A DNA stretch of 64,000 nt, taken from the NCBI GenBank assembly GCA_027487815.1, contig JAIYCW010000001.1, positions 1-64,000 on the forward strand, given 5' to 3'. Each line of letters opens with the position of its first letter. Positions within the stretch are counted from its first letter, which is position 1. Below are positions 46,101 to 54,017 of this stretch, piece after piece. The position numbers and the translations under genes were made by a program. Source of the DNA: Burkholderiales bacterium (GTDB lineage Bacteria; Pseudomonadota; Gammaproteobacteria; Burkholderiales; Burkholderiaceae_E). The notes under the pieces are model-generated. The model saw only the letters and a list, made by a program, of their open reading frames with translations, made no database searches and was not told where the DNA came from.

Positions 46101-46688
46101 ATGACAACGATCAATCAAGCCGCTCTCGACCATTTGTTTTTCAATGCGCGCACCGCCAATGGATTCACTGAAGCTCCGGTGCAGATGGATGTACTCAAAC
46201 GCGCCTACGAGATTGCAGCGATGGCACCAACCTCGATGAATTCCCAACCCACCCGGTATGTGTTTCTGACCACGCCCCAAGCCAAGGAACGGCTGATGCC
46301 TGCGCTCTCTCCGGGCAACGTGGATAAGACTCGCAGCGCACCAGTCACCGTGATTGTGGCTACCGATATGCAGTTTTACGAACACATGCCACAGATCTGG
46401 CACGGTGCAGGTGCCAAGGAAATGTTTGCCGGCAATGCCGCCCTGGCTGAAGCCACCGCGATTCGCAACGGCACCTTGGGCGGGGCCTATTTCATTTTGG
46501 CTGCCCGCGCGGTAGGCCTGGATTGTGGCCCGATGAGTGGCTTCGATATTGGCAAGGTTAATGCCGAGTTTTTCCCTGATGGGCGCTTGCGTGCCAACTT
46601 CCTGATCAACCTGGGTGTGGCTGATCATTCCAAGGAGTTTGCCCGCAATCCTCGCCTGAGCTTTGATCAGGCCGCCCAAGTGCTTTAA
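46101..46688 (+). CDS. Nitroreductase-family reductase, malonic semialdehyde reductase RutE-like
   Basis: FMN-dependent protein of 195 residues from ATG 46101 (GGAG eight bases upstream). It has the RutE/HadB/EcoNfnB-like layout: LFFNARTANGFTEAPV at the start, MAPTSMNSQPTRYVFL with flavin-contacting residues, and GLDCGPMSGFD near the end. RutE reduces malonic semialdehyde to 3-hydroxypropionate during pyrimidine breakdown, but no other rut gene is nearby, so a more general semialdehyde or nitro-group detoxification role is possible. Confidence 0.86.
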   Translation: MTTINQAALDHLFFNARTANGFTEAPVQMDVLKRAYEIAAMAPTSMNSQPTRYVFLTTPQAKERLMPALSPGNVDKTRSAPVTVIVATDMQFYEHMPQIWHGAGAKEMFAGNAALAEATAIRNGTLGGAYFILAARAVGLDCGPMSGFDIGKVNAEFFPDGRLRANFLINLGVADHSKEFARNPRLSFDQAAQVL

Positions 46689-46722
46689 AGCTTGGTTTCG
46701 CTGACACTCCCCGGTTGGAGCA

Positions 46723-47619
46723 ATGGCTGCACGTTTTGCCCCTTCGCCCACCGGTGAATTGCATCAAGGCTCGCTGGTTGCAGCGATGGCGAGCTATCTG
46801 GATGCAAAGGTTGCTGGTGAGCCTTGGCTGATCCGCATTGAGGATGTTGATCAGCCGCGTAGCGTTCCCGGTGCCGACCTGGCGATCATCCATACCCTTG
46901 CGCAACTTGGCATGCACTCTGATGGCCCGGTCGTGTATCAATCCCAACGCTTCGCACTTTACGAGCAGGCGTTTGCAAGGCTGCAGGCCCTCGATCAGCT
47001 ATTCGGCTGCCAGTGTTCGCGGCGCGAACTTGAAGAACAAGGTGCCACCCGCTATCCCGGCACCTGCCGCGACCTTCAATTGCAGGCAGGCATTTCGCAC
47101 GGACCATTGGCATGGCGGGTCAAGCTTCCGATGGCGCCTATCGAATGGACCGATCGTTGGTTGGGTCCGCAAACCGATGATTTGCGCAAGACCAGTGGCG
47201 AGTTTGTTATACGCCGCAAAGATGGCCTGTGGGCCTATCAACTGGCGGTAGTAGTTGATGACGCTGCCCAGGGCGTGAGTAGCGTCGTGCGGGGCGCTGA
47301 TTTGCTGGACTCGACCGCCCGGCAAATTCATTTGCAGCAATTGCTGGGCTTACCTCGGCCGCGCTATATGCATGTGCCGGTTGTGCTGGCAGCAAATGGC
47401 GAGAAGTTGTCCAAGCAAAATGGCGCAAGCCCTGTGGCCGCAGCCTGGGCCGACCGAGCGGATGCCTGGCTGGCACAATTACAGGTGCTGAATCTTGCGT
47501 TGACGAGTTTGCAGCTTGAGCCAGTGCCAAAAGCGACCGACATTCACGCATTCTGGAGTGGCGCTACCGCCCAATGGGCGGCACGCTGGTCAGGTGCGCT
47601 TGGCCCCGCCACCCAATAA
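46723..47619 (+). CDS. gluQ: Glutamyl-queuosine tRNA(Asp) synthetase
   Basis: Truncated class I synthetase of 298 residues that attaches glutamate to queuosine 34 of tRNA(Asp). It lacks the anticodon-binding domain. The HIGH-type motif is FAPSPTGELHQGS, the KMSKS-type motif EKLSKQN. Zinc ligands are FGCQCSRRELEEQ, a Tyr and YPGTCRD. The start gives only three residues before the first motif. Its 3' end overlaps the convergent rhlE by 30 bases. Confidence 0.92.
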   Translation: MAARFAPSPTGELHQGSLVAAMASYLDAKVAGEPWLIRIEDVDQPRSVPGADLAIIHTLAQLGMHSDGPVVYQSQRFALYEQAFARLQALDQLFGCQCSRRELEEQGATRYPGTCRDLQLQAGISHGPLAWRVKLPMAPIEWTDRWLGPQTDDLRKTSGEFVIRRKDGLWAYQLAVVVDDAAQGVSSVVRGADLLDSTARQIHLQQLLGLPRPRYMHVPVVLAANGEKLSKQNGASPVAAAWADRADAWLAQLQVLNLALTSLQLEPVPKATDIHAFWSGATAQWAARWSGALGPATQ

Positions 47620-49158
47620 AGCGGGCACGGGACGCTTGGCTGACTTGATGCCGGGCCGCATCGTTCCGACCGCCGGAGGATTGCTCGACCCAACACTTTC
47701 CGGCAAGGCCGAATTCATCGCAGGTTGGTCTTCTTCGTATGGCTTGAAGAAAAAATCATCGTTGGAAAACCCGGGTAAACGATTCACTGCCTCAGGTGAA
47801 TTGCGCTTACGCTCACGATGATCCTCACGATCACGGTGGTCACGCGCACGGCGCTCGGCGCGATCGGCCCGAACAATAGCTTCCGGATCCTCAACACTCA
47901 GGCTTTGCTGGGGCAGCTTGCGCTTGATGAGCTTTTCAATATCGCCTAAATAGCGCGCATCTTCGCTGGTCATCAATGACAGTGCCACACCGCTTGCACC
48001 CGCCCGTCCGGTGCGGCCAATCCGGTGCACATAATCCTCGGGGCTATGCGGCAAGTCGTAATTGATCACTGCGGGCAACTCAACAATATCGAGGCCGCGT
48101 GCCGCAACATCGGTCGCTACCAAAATGCTGATGGTGCCTTTCTTGAAGGCCTCCAATGTGGCTAGCCGCTCTTGCTGGGTCTTGTCGCCATGAATGGCGG
48201 CCGAGTTCAGTCCATCGCGCTCAAGCTGACGCGCCAGGCGGCTGCAACCGATTTTGGTGTTGGAAAACACAATCACCTGCGACAACTTGCGCTCGCGCAC
48301 CAAGTGGGCCACTGCTGCACGCTTGGCTTCGCTGCTGGGCAAGAGATAGACCTGCTGCTCAACATTCTCGGAGGTTGCATTGCGGCGGGCGACTTCGATA
48401 GAAATCGGATTGCGCAAAATGCTTTCAGCAAGCTTGCGAATATCGCCTGAGAAGGTGGCTGAGAACATCAGGTTTTGCCGCTTGGGTGGCAGCAATTGAA
48501 TGATGCGCTGGATGTCGGGCATGAAACCCATATCCAGCATCCGATCCGCTTCATCGAGCACCAGGATCTCGGTGGTGCCCAGACTCACGGTTTTTTGCCC
48601 GACGTGATCAAGCAGGCGGCCCGGAGTAGCAATCAGAATTTCGCAGCCCGCGCGTAAATCGGCGGTTTGTGGCTTCATATCAACGCCACCAAACACAACC
48701 GTGCTGCGCAGACCCGAATACTTGGCGTATTCGCGCACATTGGCATAAATCTGGTCGGCCAACTCACGCGTTGGCGCGAGGATCAGGGCGCGCACCGGAT
48801 GGCGGGCGGGCGAAGCACTGGTGTTGGCATGCACCATCAGGCGCTGCAAAATTGGAAGCGCAAAGCCAGCCGTTTTTCCGGTTCCGGTTTGCGCAGCACC
48901 CATCACATCGCGCCCCTCAATCACCACCGGAATAGCCTGCTCCTGAATCGGCGTCGGAATGGTGTAGCCCATTTCCGCAACAGCGCGCTGAATTGGCTCG
49001 GCGAGTCCGAAGCTGTTAAAGGTCACTACCGTGGCAGGGGCCTGCCCCTCGGCAGCGGGCGCTGGGGGCTCCGGGATACCAGGGGGTGAGGAGATGGCTT
49101 CGGGGGCCTGAGGGGCCTCGGAGGCCGTAGGGGCGATAGGTGCTAAAGGTAAGTTCAC
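47590..49158 (-). CDS. rhlE: DEAD-box RNA helicase RhlE
   Basis: ATP-dependent RNA helicase of 522 residues. Q motif TPIQEQAIP, I AAQTGTGKTAG, II VLDEADRML, III FSATFSG, and VI HRIGRTGRAG are intact; the order and the C-terminal basic tail (RAERRARDHRDREDHRERKRN) fit RhlE. An uncommon Pro/Ala/Glu-rich extension of about 45 residues precedes the helicase core. The start is GTG 49158, where GGAGG is only one base away, so initiation may be weak or the spacing atypical; no better in-frame start exists. It overlaps gluQ at the 3' end. Confidence 0.92.
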   Translation of the reverse strand: MNLPLAPIAPTASEAPQAPEAISSPPGIPEPPAPAAEGQAPATVVTFNSFGLAEPIQRAVAEMGYTIPTPIQEQAIPVVIEGRDVMGAAQTGTGKTAGFALPILQRLMVHANTSASPARHPVRALILAPTRELADQIYANVREYAKYSGLRSTVVFGGVDMKPQTADLRAGCEILIATPGRLLDHVGQKTVSLGTTEILVLDEADRMLDMGFMPDIQRIIQLLPPKRQNLMFSATFSGDIRKLAESILRNPISIEVARRNATSENVEQQVYLLPSSEAKRAAVAHLVRERKLSQVIVFSNTKIGCSRLARQLERDGLNSAAIHGDKTQQERLATLEAFKKGTISILVATDVAARGLDIVELPAVINYDLPHSPEDYVHRIGRTGRAGASGVALSLMTSEDARYLGDIEKLIKRKLPQQSLSVEDPEAIVRADRAERRARDHRDREDHRERKRNSPEAVNRLPGFSNDDFFFKPYEEDQPAMNSALPESVGSSNPPAVGTMRPGIKSAKRPVPALLGGGAKRT

Positions 49159-49194
49159 CCCTCCATTGTCCGGGTTTCGTGCAGTGCCGCAAAA

Positions 49195-49223
49195 TTGACC
49201 ACTTGGCGGCGCTCATATATGTA
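49195..49223 (+). promoter_or_regulatory. Promoter of the exonuclease/GIY-YIG gene
   Basis: TTGACC (49195-49200), 17 bases, TATGTA (49218-49223) inside the AT-rich run TATATGTATAAAAT. The predicted start point is about six bases before the ATG at 49236 and no ribosome-binding site is present, so the message should be leaderless or nearly so. Confidence 0.45.
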
Positions 49224-49235
49224 TAAAATCACAGT

Positions 49236-50738
49236 ATGTTTGATAAGCCCTTGGTGTTTGTGGATGTAGAAACCACCGGCAGCTCGCCCGGGCGTTCGCG
49301 CATCACTGAGGTAGCAGCGCTGCGGGTGGATTGGGGGGCTCAGGGTGACCCCGTCCTGAGTGAATTCAGTGCGCTGATCAACCCTCAGCAGGCTATTCCC
49401 GCTGAAATCCAGGCCCTCACGGGCATTACCCCTGCGATGGTGCGAGATGCCCCGGTGTTTGAATCAATTGCCCGGGAATTGGTTGACATCCTCGCCGGAG
49501 CAGTTTTCGTCGCCCATCACGCCCGCTTTGACTATGGCTTCATCAAGGCCGAACTGGAACGCGCAGGGGTAACCTGGCAAGCCAAGACTCTTTGCACTGT
49601 AAGGCTCTCGCGGCTGCTTGACCCCGATCGCTCTCCCCACGGCCTGGATGCGGTGATGTCGCGCTACAACCTGAGCAACCAGCAGCGGCATCGTGCGATG
49701 GGGGATGCGGAAGTGCTGTGGCGGCTATGGCAAGCGTGGGCGCAACGCAAGGGCCTCGACACCTTGCAAAAAGCGGCTCGTCTGCTGCTCAAGCAACCGA
49801 GCTTGCCTGCCCATTTACCGCCCGATCTGTTGCAATCCATTCCGCATGGCCCGGGCATTTACCGCTTCCACGGCCTGAATTCGCATCCTCTCTATATCGG
49901 CAAGAGCGTGGATCTGCGTCAACGGGTCTCAAGCCATTTTGTGATGGATCATCGCTCGGAGCGCGGCATGAGGCTGGCGAGCGAGGTACGCGAAGTCACT
50001 TGGGAATCTACCGCAGGAGAGTTGAGTGCTTTGCTGCGCGAACAGCAAGCGATCAGCGCCGAGATGCCCGCCCATAACCAGGCCCTGCGCCGCAATGCCT
50101 ATTGCTTTGTCCATCTTGATAACGAGCAATGGAGTATTCATTTGGAGCCGCCCAATGACACCGCCATCAGCCAAAGTGGTCAGTGGTTTGGGCCGTTTGG
50201 CCAGCGTAGCTCTGCCCGGCGGATGCTGCTCGAAGCGGCCTACCAGGTTGGGGCTTGCGCTGTAAGCCTGGGGCTCGAACGCGGCAGAAACAACGGGCCG
50301 TGTTTTGCATATCAGGTAGGTAAATGTCTGGGCGGATGTGTTGGTGAGGACCCTCCCGGCAGCCAACTCGAACGTATCGCTTTGGCGCTCCAGGCACATC
50401 AATGGACCGCCTGGCCTTGGCCCGATCACTGGGCCGTAATTGAAGAGATTTCGGCGAACAGTGGTGGGAGCAGCGCCTTTCTCGTTGATCGCTGGCAAAT
50501 CCTCGGTTACAAACATGCAAGCGACTACGCGCCCTGGGAGATCGAAAGTTTCGAGGCTGATACTCGGGCCCGGTTTCACCCGGGTCTGTATCGCCTGCTA
50601 AGCAAAAGCTTTCTTGCCTCTAGCGAGCCCGCAACTGACAGCCCGTGGCTTGTGCGATGGCGCCCGGTGCCGTCTCCAGCCAAGCGACTACCTGGCGCTG
50701 TGCGTTCGCAGGCCCCGGGGGTATCGGCAGCTGCGTGA
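49236..50738 (+). CDS. DEDDh exonuclease fused to GIY-YIG nuclease with UvrC-like Cys cluster
   Basis: Three-part protein of 500 residues. Residues 1-170 are a DnaQ-like 3'-5' exonuclease: VFVDVETTG (Asp-10, Glu-12), AHHARFDYGF and HRAMGDAEVLW. Residues about 200-290 are a UvrC-type GIY-YIG domain (GPGIYRFHG, PLYIGKSVDLRQRVSSHF). Around residues 339-367 four cysteines occur as C-x14-C-x7-C-x3-C (GAC, GPCFAYQVGKCLGGC), as in the region of UvrC that follows GIY-YIG and holds an iron-sulfur cluster. The RNase H half of UvrC is missing. Such fusions are known in several phyla (M. tuberculosis Rv2191 is similar) and are thought to act in DNA repair, but the function is unproven. The last 119 bases overlap the convergent DUF1223 gene. 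Confidence 0.9.
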   Translation: MFDKPLVFVDVETTGSSPGRSRITEVAALRVDWGAQGDPVLSEFSALINPQQAIPAEIQALTGITPAMVRDAPVFESIARELVDILAGAVFVAHHARFDYGFIKAELERAGVTWQAKTLCTVRLSRLLDPDRSPHGLDAVMSRYNLSNQQRHRAMGDAEVLWRLWQAWAQRKGLDTLQKAARLLLKQPSLPAHLPPDLLQSIPHGPGIYRFHGLNSHPLYIGKSVDLRQRVSSHFVMDHRSERGMRLASEVREVTWESTAGELSALLREQQAISAEMPAHNQALRRNAYCFVHLDNEQWSIHLEPPNDTAISQSGQWFGPFGQRSSARRMLLEAAYQVGACAVSLGLERGRNNGPCFAYQVGKCLGGCVGEDPPGSQLERIALALQAHQWTAWPWPDHWAVIEEISANSGGSSAFLVDRWQILGYKHASDYAPWEIESFEADTRARFHPGLYRLLSKSFLASSEPATDSPWLVRWRPVPSPAKRLPGAVRSQAPGVSAAA

Positions 50739-51348
50739 TTGCCCGTCCGTTGCCGGCATTCAACTCAATGGGTCCGCTAAAAGCGCGCACCACATGATCG
50801 TGATTCAGGGTCTCCCCTGCATTTTCCCCACGGGTAACTTTCGACACCAATCCACTATAAGTCAGGGCCACAAAAGCTTTGGGCGGTGGCGTCGTGTTCT
50901 GCCCCGCAACTGGATCGGCCTGGAGATAGAGCCGGAGTTGATTGCCCCCGGTTTGCGCGGACACCTTGAGGGTCCAGGCGGCTGGCTGCTGATTGATTGC
51001 GCGCACCTTGCCGCTCAGTCCGGCGGACCAAGACCGCTCATCGCGGCCCTGCAACACCACCTGGGGCGTGTACACAGTGGTGCTGTTTCGAAGCCTCGCA
51101 TAGTCGCGCTGGCGATCGGTGAAGCGAGGGTCCGCGTAGGGATCTTTCCAACCGATGTAATCCCAGTAGTTCACATGCAGTGCCAACGGGATAGCCTGAT
51201 CGAAACGTACTTGAGGCCAAGCCTGCCCCAGCCAACGCTCAGCCGGAGGGCAGCTGCTGCAGCCTTCTGAAGTGTAGAGCTCGACCAGGGCAACCCGATG
51301 TGCGGGGCTTATCGCCTGGCAAGAAAGTTCAAGGGCTTGTGTTTCCAT
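50620..51348 (-). CDS. DUF1223 (thioredoxin-like fold) protein
   Basis: Protein of 242 residues. The family N-terminus VALVELYTSEGCSSCPPAERWL holds a CxxC in a thioredoxin-like fold, followed by ALHVNYWDYIGWKDPYADPRFTDRQRDYA and YTPQVVLQG, all typical of DUF1223. Function is unknown. Most relatives have a signal peptide; none is visible here, so this protein may be cytosolic or the start may be misplaced. No in-frame start lies upstream. Its 3' 119 bases are antisense to the exonuclease gene. Confidence 0.85.
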   Translation of the reverse strand: METQALELSCQAISPAHRVALVELYTSEGCSSCPPAERWLGQAWPQVRFDQAIPLALHVNYWDYIGWKDPYADPRFTDRQRDYARLRNSTTVYTPQVVLQGRDERSWSAGLSGKVRAINQQPAAWTLKVSAQTGGNQLRLYLQADPVAGQNTTPPPKAFVALTYSGLVSKVTRGENAGETLNHDHVVRAFSGPIELNAGNGRAITQLPIPPGPANAQRQVVAWLETAPGAIAQATGCQLRAR

Positions 51349-51382
51349 ATGAGGTATGGTCGAGCCACCCCTGCAAAACCTT

Positions 51383-52351
51383 TCAGCCGATTAACCTCGC
51401 CTGAAAAAAGCTGGTGAAATCATTCATGAAGTCCTGCATCTGACCCGGTCGTGTGCCAATTGATACCCCGCGACGAATAAATGGCAACAGCAGATCGCGG
51501 ATAGTGAGATCGCTCGCACCAGGCTGCAAACGCCGATTCCAGGGATTAACCAACACGCCGCTGTCATTGAACTCCACTACAGGCGCCGCCAGTGCCGTCA
51601 TCGCCTCAGGAAACTCCCGAAACTCGGTGCTGTAGCCAAACCCGTGGCTTGCGTTGGCCACCAGCCGCATGCTGATATCAGCGCCACGTGCGCGCAAGGC
51701 GAAATACTGCGCTTGCACCTGCAGCACCGAGGCCCAGTTATCCTGATCTGCGGCAATCAGGCGCATCGCAGTGCGGCCAATATCGGGGGCGCTAAATTGA
51801 TAACCACACCACGGCCAGCCCGCCACCACTGCAGTCAAAGCGGGTTGCCCCTGCAACACTGCATCAGCCAAGGGCTTCATCGCAGCCTGAATCACTGCGA
51901 GACCGCCTCGGCTATACCCCATCGCTCCAAGCCGGTTGACATCCACACCCGGCTCTTCGGCCAAGCGTTTCATGCAGGCAAACACATCCCAGCTCGATGA
52001 TGCAAAGGAAAACTGCTGTTGCGCGGCAATCGTGTCTTGCACACCCCGGCCGCCGAAAGGGTCGAACACAAAGGCTCCGATCCCTGCAGTAAGCAACGCT
52101 TGAGCATGGCTGAGAATCGAAGGGTTCACCCCACCGGATCCCGGTATCAAGATCACCACCGGCGCCAGGGCGGCTGCAATCTCGGGTAAAAACAAGCTGC
52201 CGAATAACCGCACGGCCGGCCCCTGATTGCCGGCAATGATGGCCTCGTAGCTCAGCGGATTGGCGCTGGCAACCTCAATCAACTTCCCGGTTTGGCCCGT
52301 GGCCAGGGTGAGGGTTTGCGCTTCGAAAGCGATGCTGGGGTCGAAGTCCAT
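51383..52351 (-). CDS. Alpha/beta hydrolase (dienelactone hydrolase-like)
   Basis: Cytosolic hydrolase of 322 residues. VVILIPGSGGVNPSI is the oxyanion strand. The nucleophile elbow is GAMGYSRGGLA, the acid is likely the Asp in RLIAADQDNW, and the catalytic His is in VANASHGFGY. No signal peptide. Its ATG shares one base with the stop of the Bug protein gene, so the two are co-translated. The pairing with a carboxylate-binding protein suggests action on an imported ester, lactone or carboxylate; this is inference. Confidence 0.85.
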   Translation of the reverse strand: MDFDPSIAFEAQTLTLATGQTGKLIEVASANPLSYEAIIAGNQGPAVRLFGSLFLPEIAAALAPVVILIPGSGGVNPSILSHAQALLTAGIGAFVFDPFGGRGVQDTIAAQQQFSFASSSWDVFACMKRLAEEPGVDVNRLGAMGYSRGGLAVIQAAMKPLADAVLQGQPALTAVVAGWPWCGYQFSAPDIGRTAMRLIAADQDNWASVLQVQAQYFALRARGADISMRLVANASHGFGYSTEFREFPEAMTALAAPVVEFNDSGVLVNPWNRRLQPGASDLTIRDLLLPFIRRGVSIGTRPGQMQDFMNDFTSFFQARLIG

Positions 52352-53352
52352 CAGTCAAGCTTCAATCCGGACTTCTGTATCACCGGCTCCCACTGCGCCT
52401 TGAAGGCCTTGAGCATGGCTGCAGTTTGTTCCTGAGTCGCGGCCACAGGCTCGGCCTTGGCCGCAAGAAACTGCTCACGCAACGCAGGCTGAGTCATGAC
52501 TTCCCGAATGTCCTGAGCCAGACGCTTGGCGCGATCAGGGGGCATCGAAGACTTGGCATACAGCACATTCCAGCCTGTGGCCACCACATTAAAGCCCGAC
52601 TCCTTGAGGGTGGGAATCGAAGCCACCGCACGCTTTTCGCCCGAGGTGCCGAGGATCCGCAATTTGCCGCCTTCGTGTTGTGGCAACAAGGTGTCCAGGG
52701 TGTCGATAGCCACTGGCAAATGCCCACCGATCAGATCGGTGAGTAGCGGCGCCGAGCCCCGATAGCCCACCACATTGGAAGGCACTCCAGCAGCTTGCGC
52801 GACCATCAAGCTAAAGAAGTGCGGCAGGCTGGCAGTGGCGGGCACCCCCATGTTGGCCTTTTCCGGATTGGCTTTAACCCAGGCCACCAGATGGCTGAAT
52901 TCGCGCACCGGCACTGCTGCAGACACCGCGGCGGCGAATTCATAACGCGATATCTGTGAGATCGGCTGGAAGTCGCGCTCCACGTCATATTCATTGCTTT
53001 TATAAACGAGCGGTGCCACCACCATCAAGGCTGGATTCACCAGCACCAACACGTTGGTATCAGCAGGCATACGACGCACCTGCTGCACACCCAGGCGTCC
53101 ACCGGCCCCACTGATATTCTCAACCACTACCGGAGTACCGGTTTTCAAGCGCAAGGCTTCACCCAGCAAGCGCGCCGAGCGATCGCTCGACCCCCCGGGC
53201 GGATAAGGCACCACGATGCGCAATGTGTTGTCCTGCGCATGAGCCGGGCCAATGGCCATGGCCGAGATCGCACCCAACACCGCAATACTGGCCCACAAGC
53301 CTGCCACTTCAATCGACTTGCGAATCCTGATTGACACAGTCCCCAACTTCAT
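52351..53352 (-). CDS. Bug-family (TctC-like) solute-binding protein
   Basis: Periplasmic binding protein of 333 residues from ATG 53352 (AAGGAG seven bases upstream). A long signal peptide ends at AIGPAHAQ. IVVPYPPGGSSDRSARLLGEAL and VENISGAGGRLGVQQV are hallmark motifs of the Bordetella Bug family, which is hugely expanded in Burkholderiales and binds carboxylates. No tctA/tctB membrane genes are nearby, which is usual for orphan Bug genes. It is divergent from the iorA-like gene. Confidence 0.92.
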   Translation of the reverse strand: MKLGTVSIRIRKSIEVAGLWASIAVLGAISAMAIGPAHAQDNTLRIVVPYPPGGSSDRSARLLGEALRLKTGTPVVVENISGAGGRLGVQQVRRMPADTNVLVLVNPALMVVAPLVYKSNEYDVERDFQPISQISRYEFAAAVSAAVPVREFSHLVAWVKANPEKANMGVPATASLPHFFSLMVAQAAGVPSNVVGYRGSAPLLTDLIGGHLPVAIDTLDTLLPQHEGGKLRILGTSGEKRAVASIPTLKESGFNVVATGWNVLYAKSSMPPDRAKRLAQDIREVMTQPALREQFLAAKAEPVAATQEQTAAMLKAFKAQWEPVIQKSGLKLD

Positions 53353-53477
53353 TGCTTTTCTCCTTGTTTCCGTCGACGCCTGCAAAAAACGAGCAGGCCG
53401 CGAGTATCGCATCCCCGCCGCTCACATTCTTTTTCACAGGGTGCATCGCTTTGGAACACGATGCAGCGCAACATGTA

Positions 53478-53506
53478 TTGACGTATTTTCTTCTCGGGAA
53501 TAGGGT
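53478..53506 (+). promoter_or_regulatory. Possible promoter of the iorAB-like genes
   Basis: TTGACG (53478-53483), 17 bases, then TAGGGT (53501-53506), 34 bases before the iorA-like ATG in the 187-base divergent gap. The -10 is poor. An AGGAG ribosome-binding site follows at ten bases from the ATG. Confidence 0.35.
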
Positions 53507-53539
53507 CATTGCTTCGATAAGAAGAGGAGACACATCGAA

Positions 53540-54004
53540 ATGGCGACACGATTCAAACTCAACGGCAAGTCGGTGTCATCCACCGCAGAAGCCGACACCC
53601 CCATCCTGTGGGTCATTCGTGATGAGCTTGGCATGACCGGGACCAAATTCGGCTGCGGCGCAGCGCTTTGTGGAGCCTGTACTGTGCAGCTCAACGGCGA
53701 TCCGATTCGCGCATGTCAGACCCCGGTGTCAGCCATCGCCAATCAGTCGATCCGCACGATTGAGGGCCTTTCGCCCAACAGCTCGCATCCCCTGCAAAAA
53801 GCCTGGATTGCCCACGATGTGCCGCAATGCGGTTACTGCCAGTCAGGTCAGCTCATGAGTGCTTCGGCCCTGCTTGCAAAAAACAAAAACCCCAGCGATG
53901 CGGATATTGATGCCGCCATGAACGGCAATCTTTGCCGCTGCGGTACCTACCCCCGGGTTCGCGCTGCGATCAAGAGTGCAGCCGCTGAAATGCGCAAGGC
54001 CTGA
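53540..54004 (+). CDS. iorA: (2Fe-2S) subunit of molybdenum hydroxylase, IorA-like
   Basis: Small subunit of 154 residues with two [2Fe-2S] sites. The ferredoxin-type site is [16 protein letters not shown] plus a later Cys (RACQTP), and the helical site is CGYCQSGQ plus LCRCGTY. This matches isoquinoline 1-oxidoreductase alpha and related aldehyde or N-heterocycle dehydrogenases. It has no signal peptide and must travel with the Tat-bearing large subunit, whose ATG is 14 bases downstream. AGGAG lies ten bases before the ATG. Confidence 0.92.
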   Translation: MATRFKLNGKSVSSTAEADTPILWVIRDELGMTGTKFGCGAALCGACTVQLNGDPIRACQTPVSAIANQSIRTIEGLSPNSSHPLQKAWIAHDVPQCGYCQSGQLMSASALLAKNKNPSDADIDAAMNGNLCRCGTYPRVRAAIKSAAAEMRKA

Positions 54005-54017
54005 GGAGAACACCACC

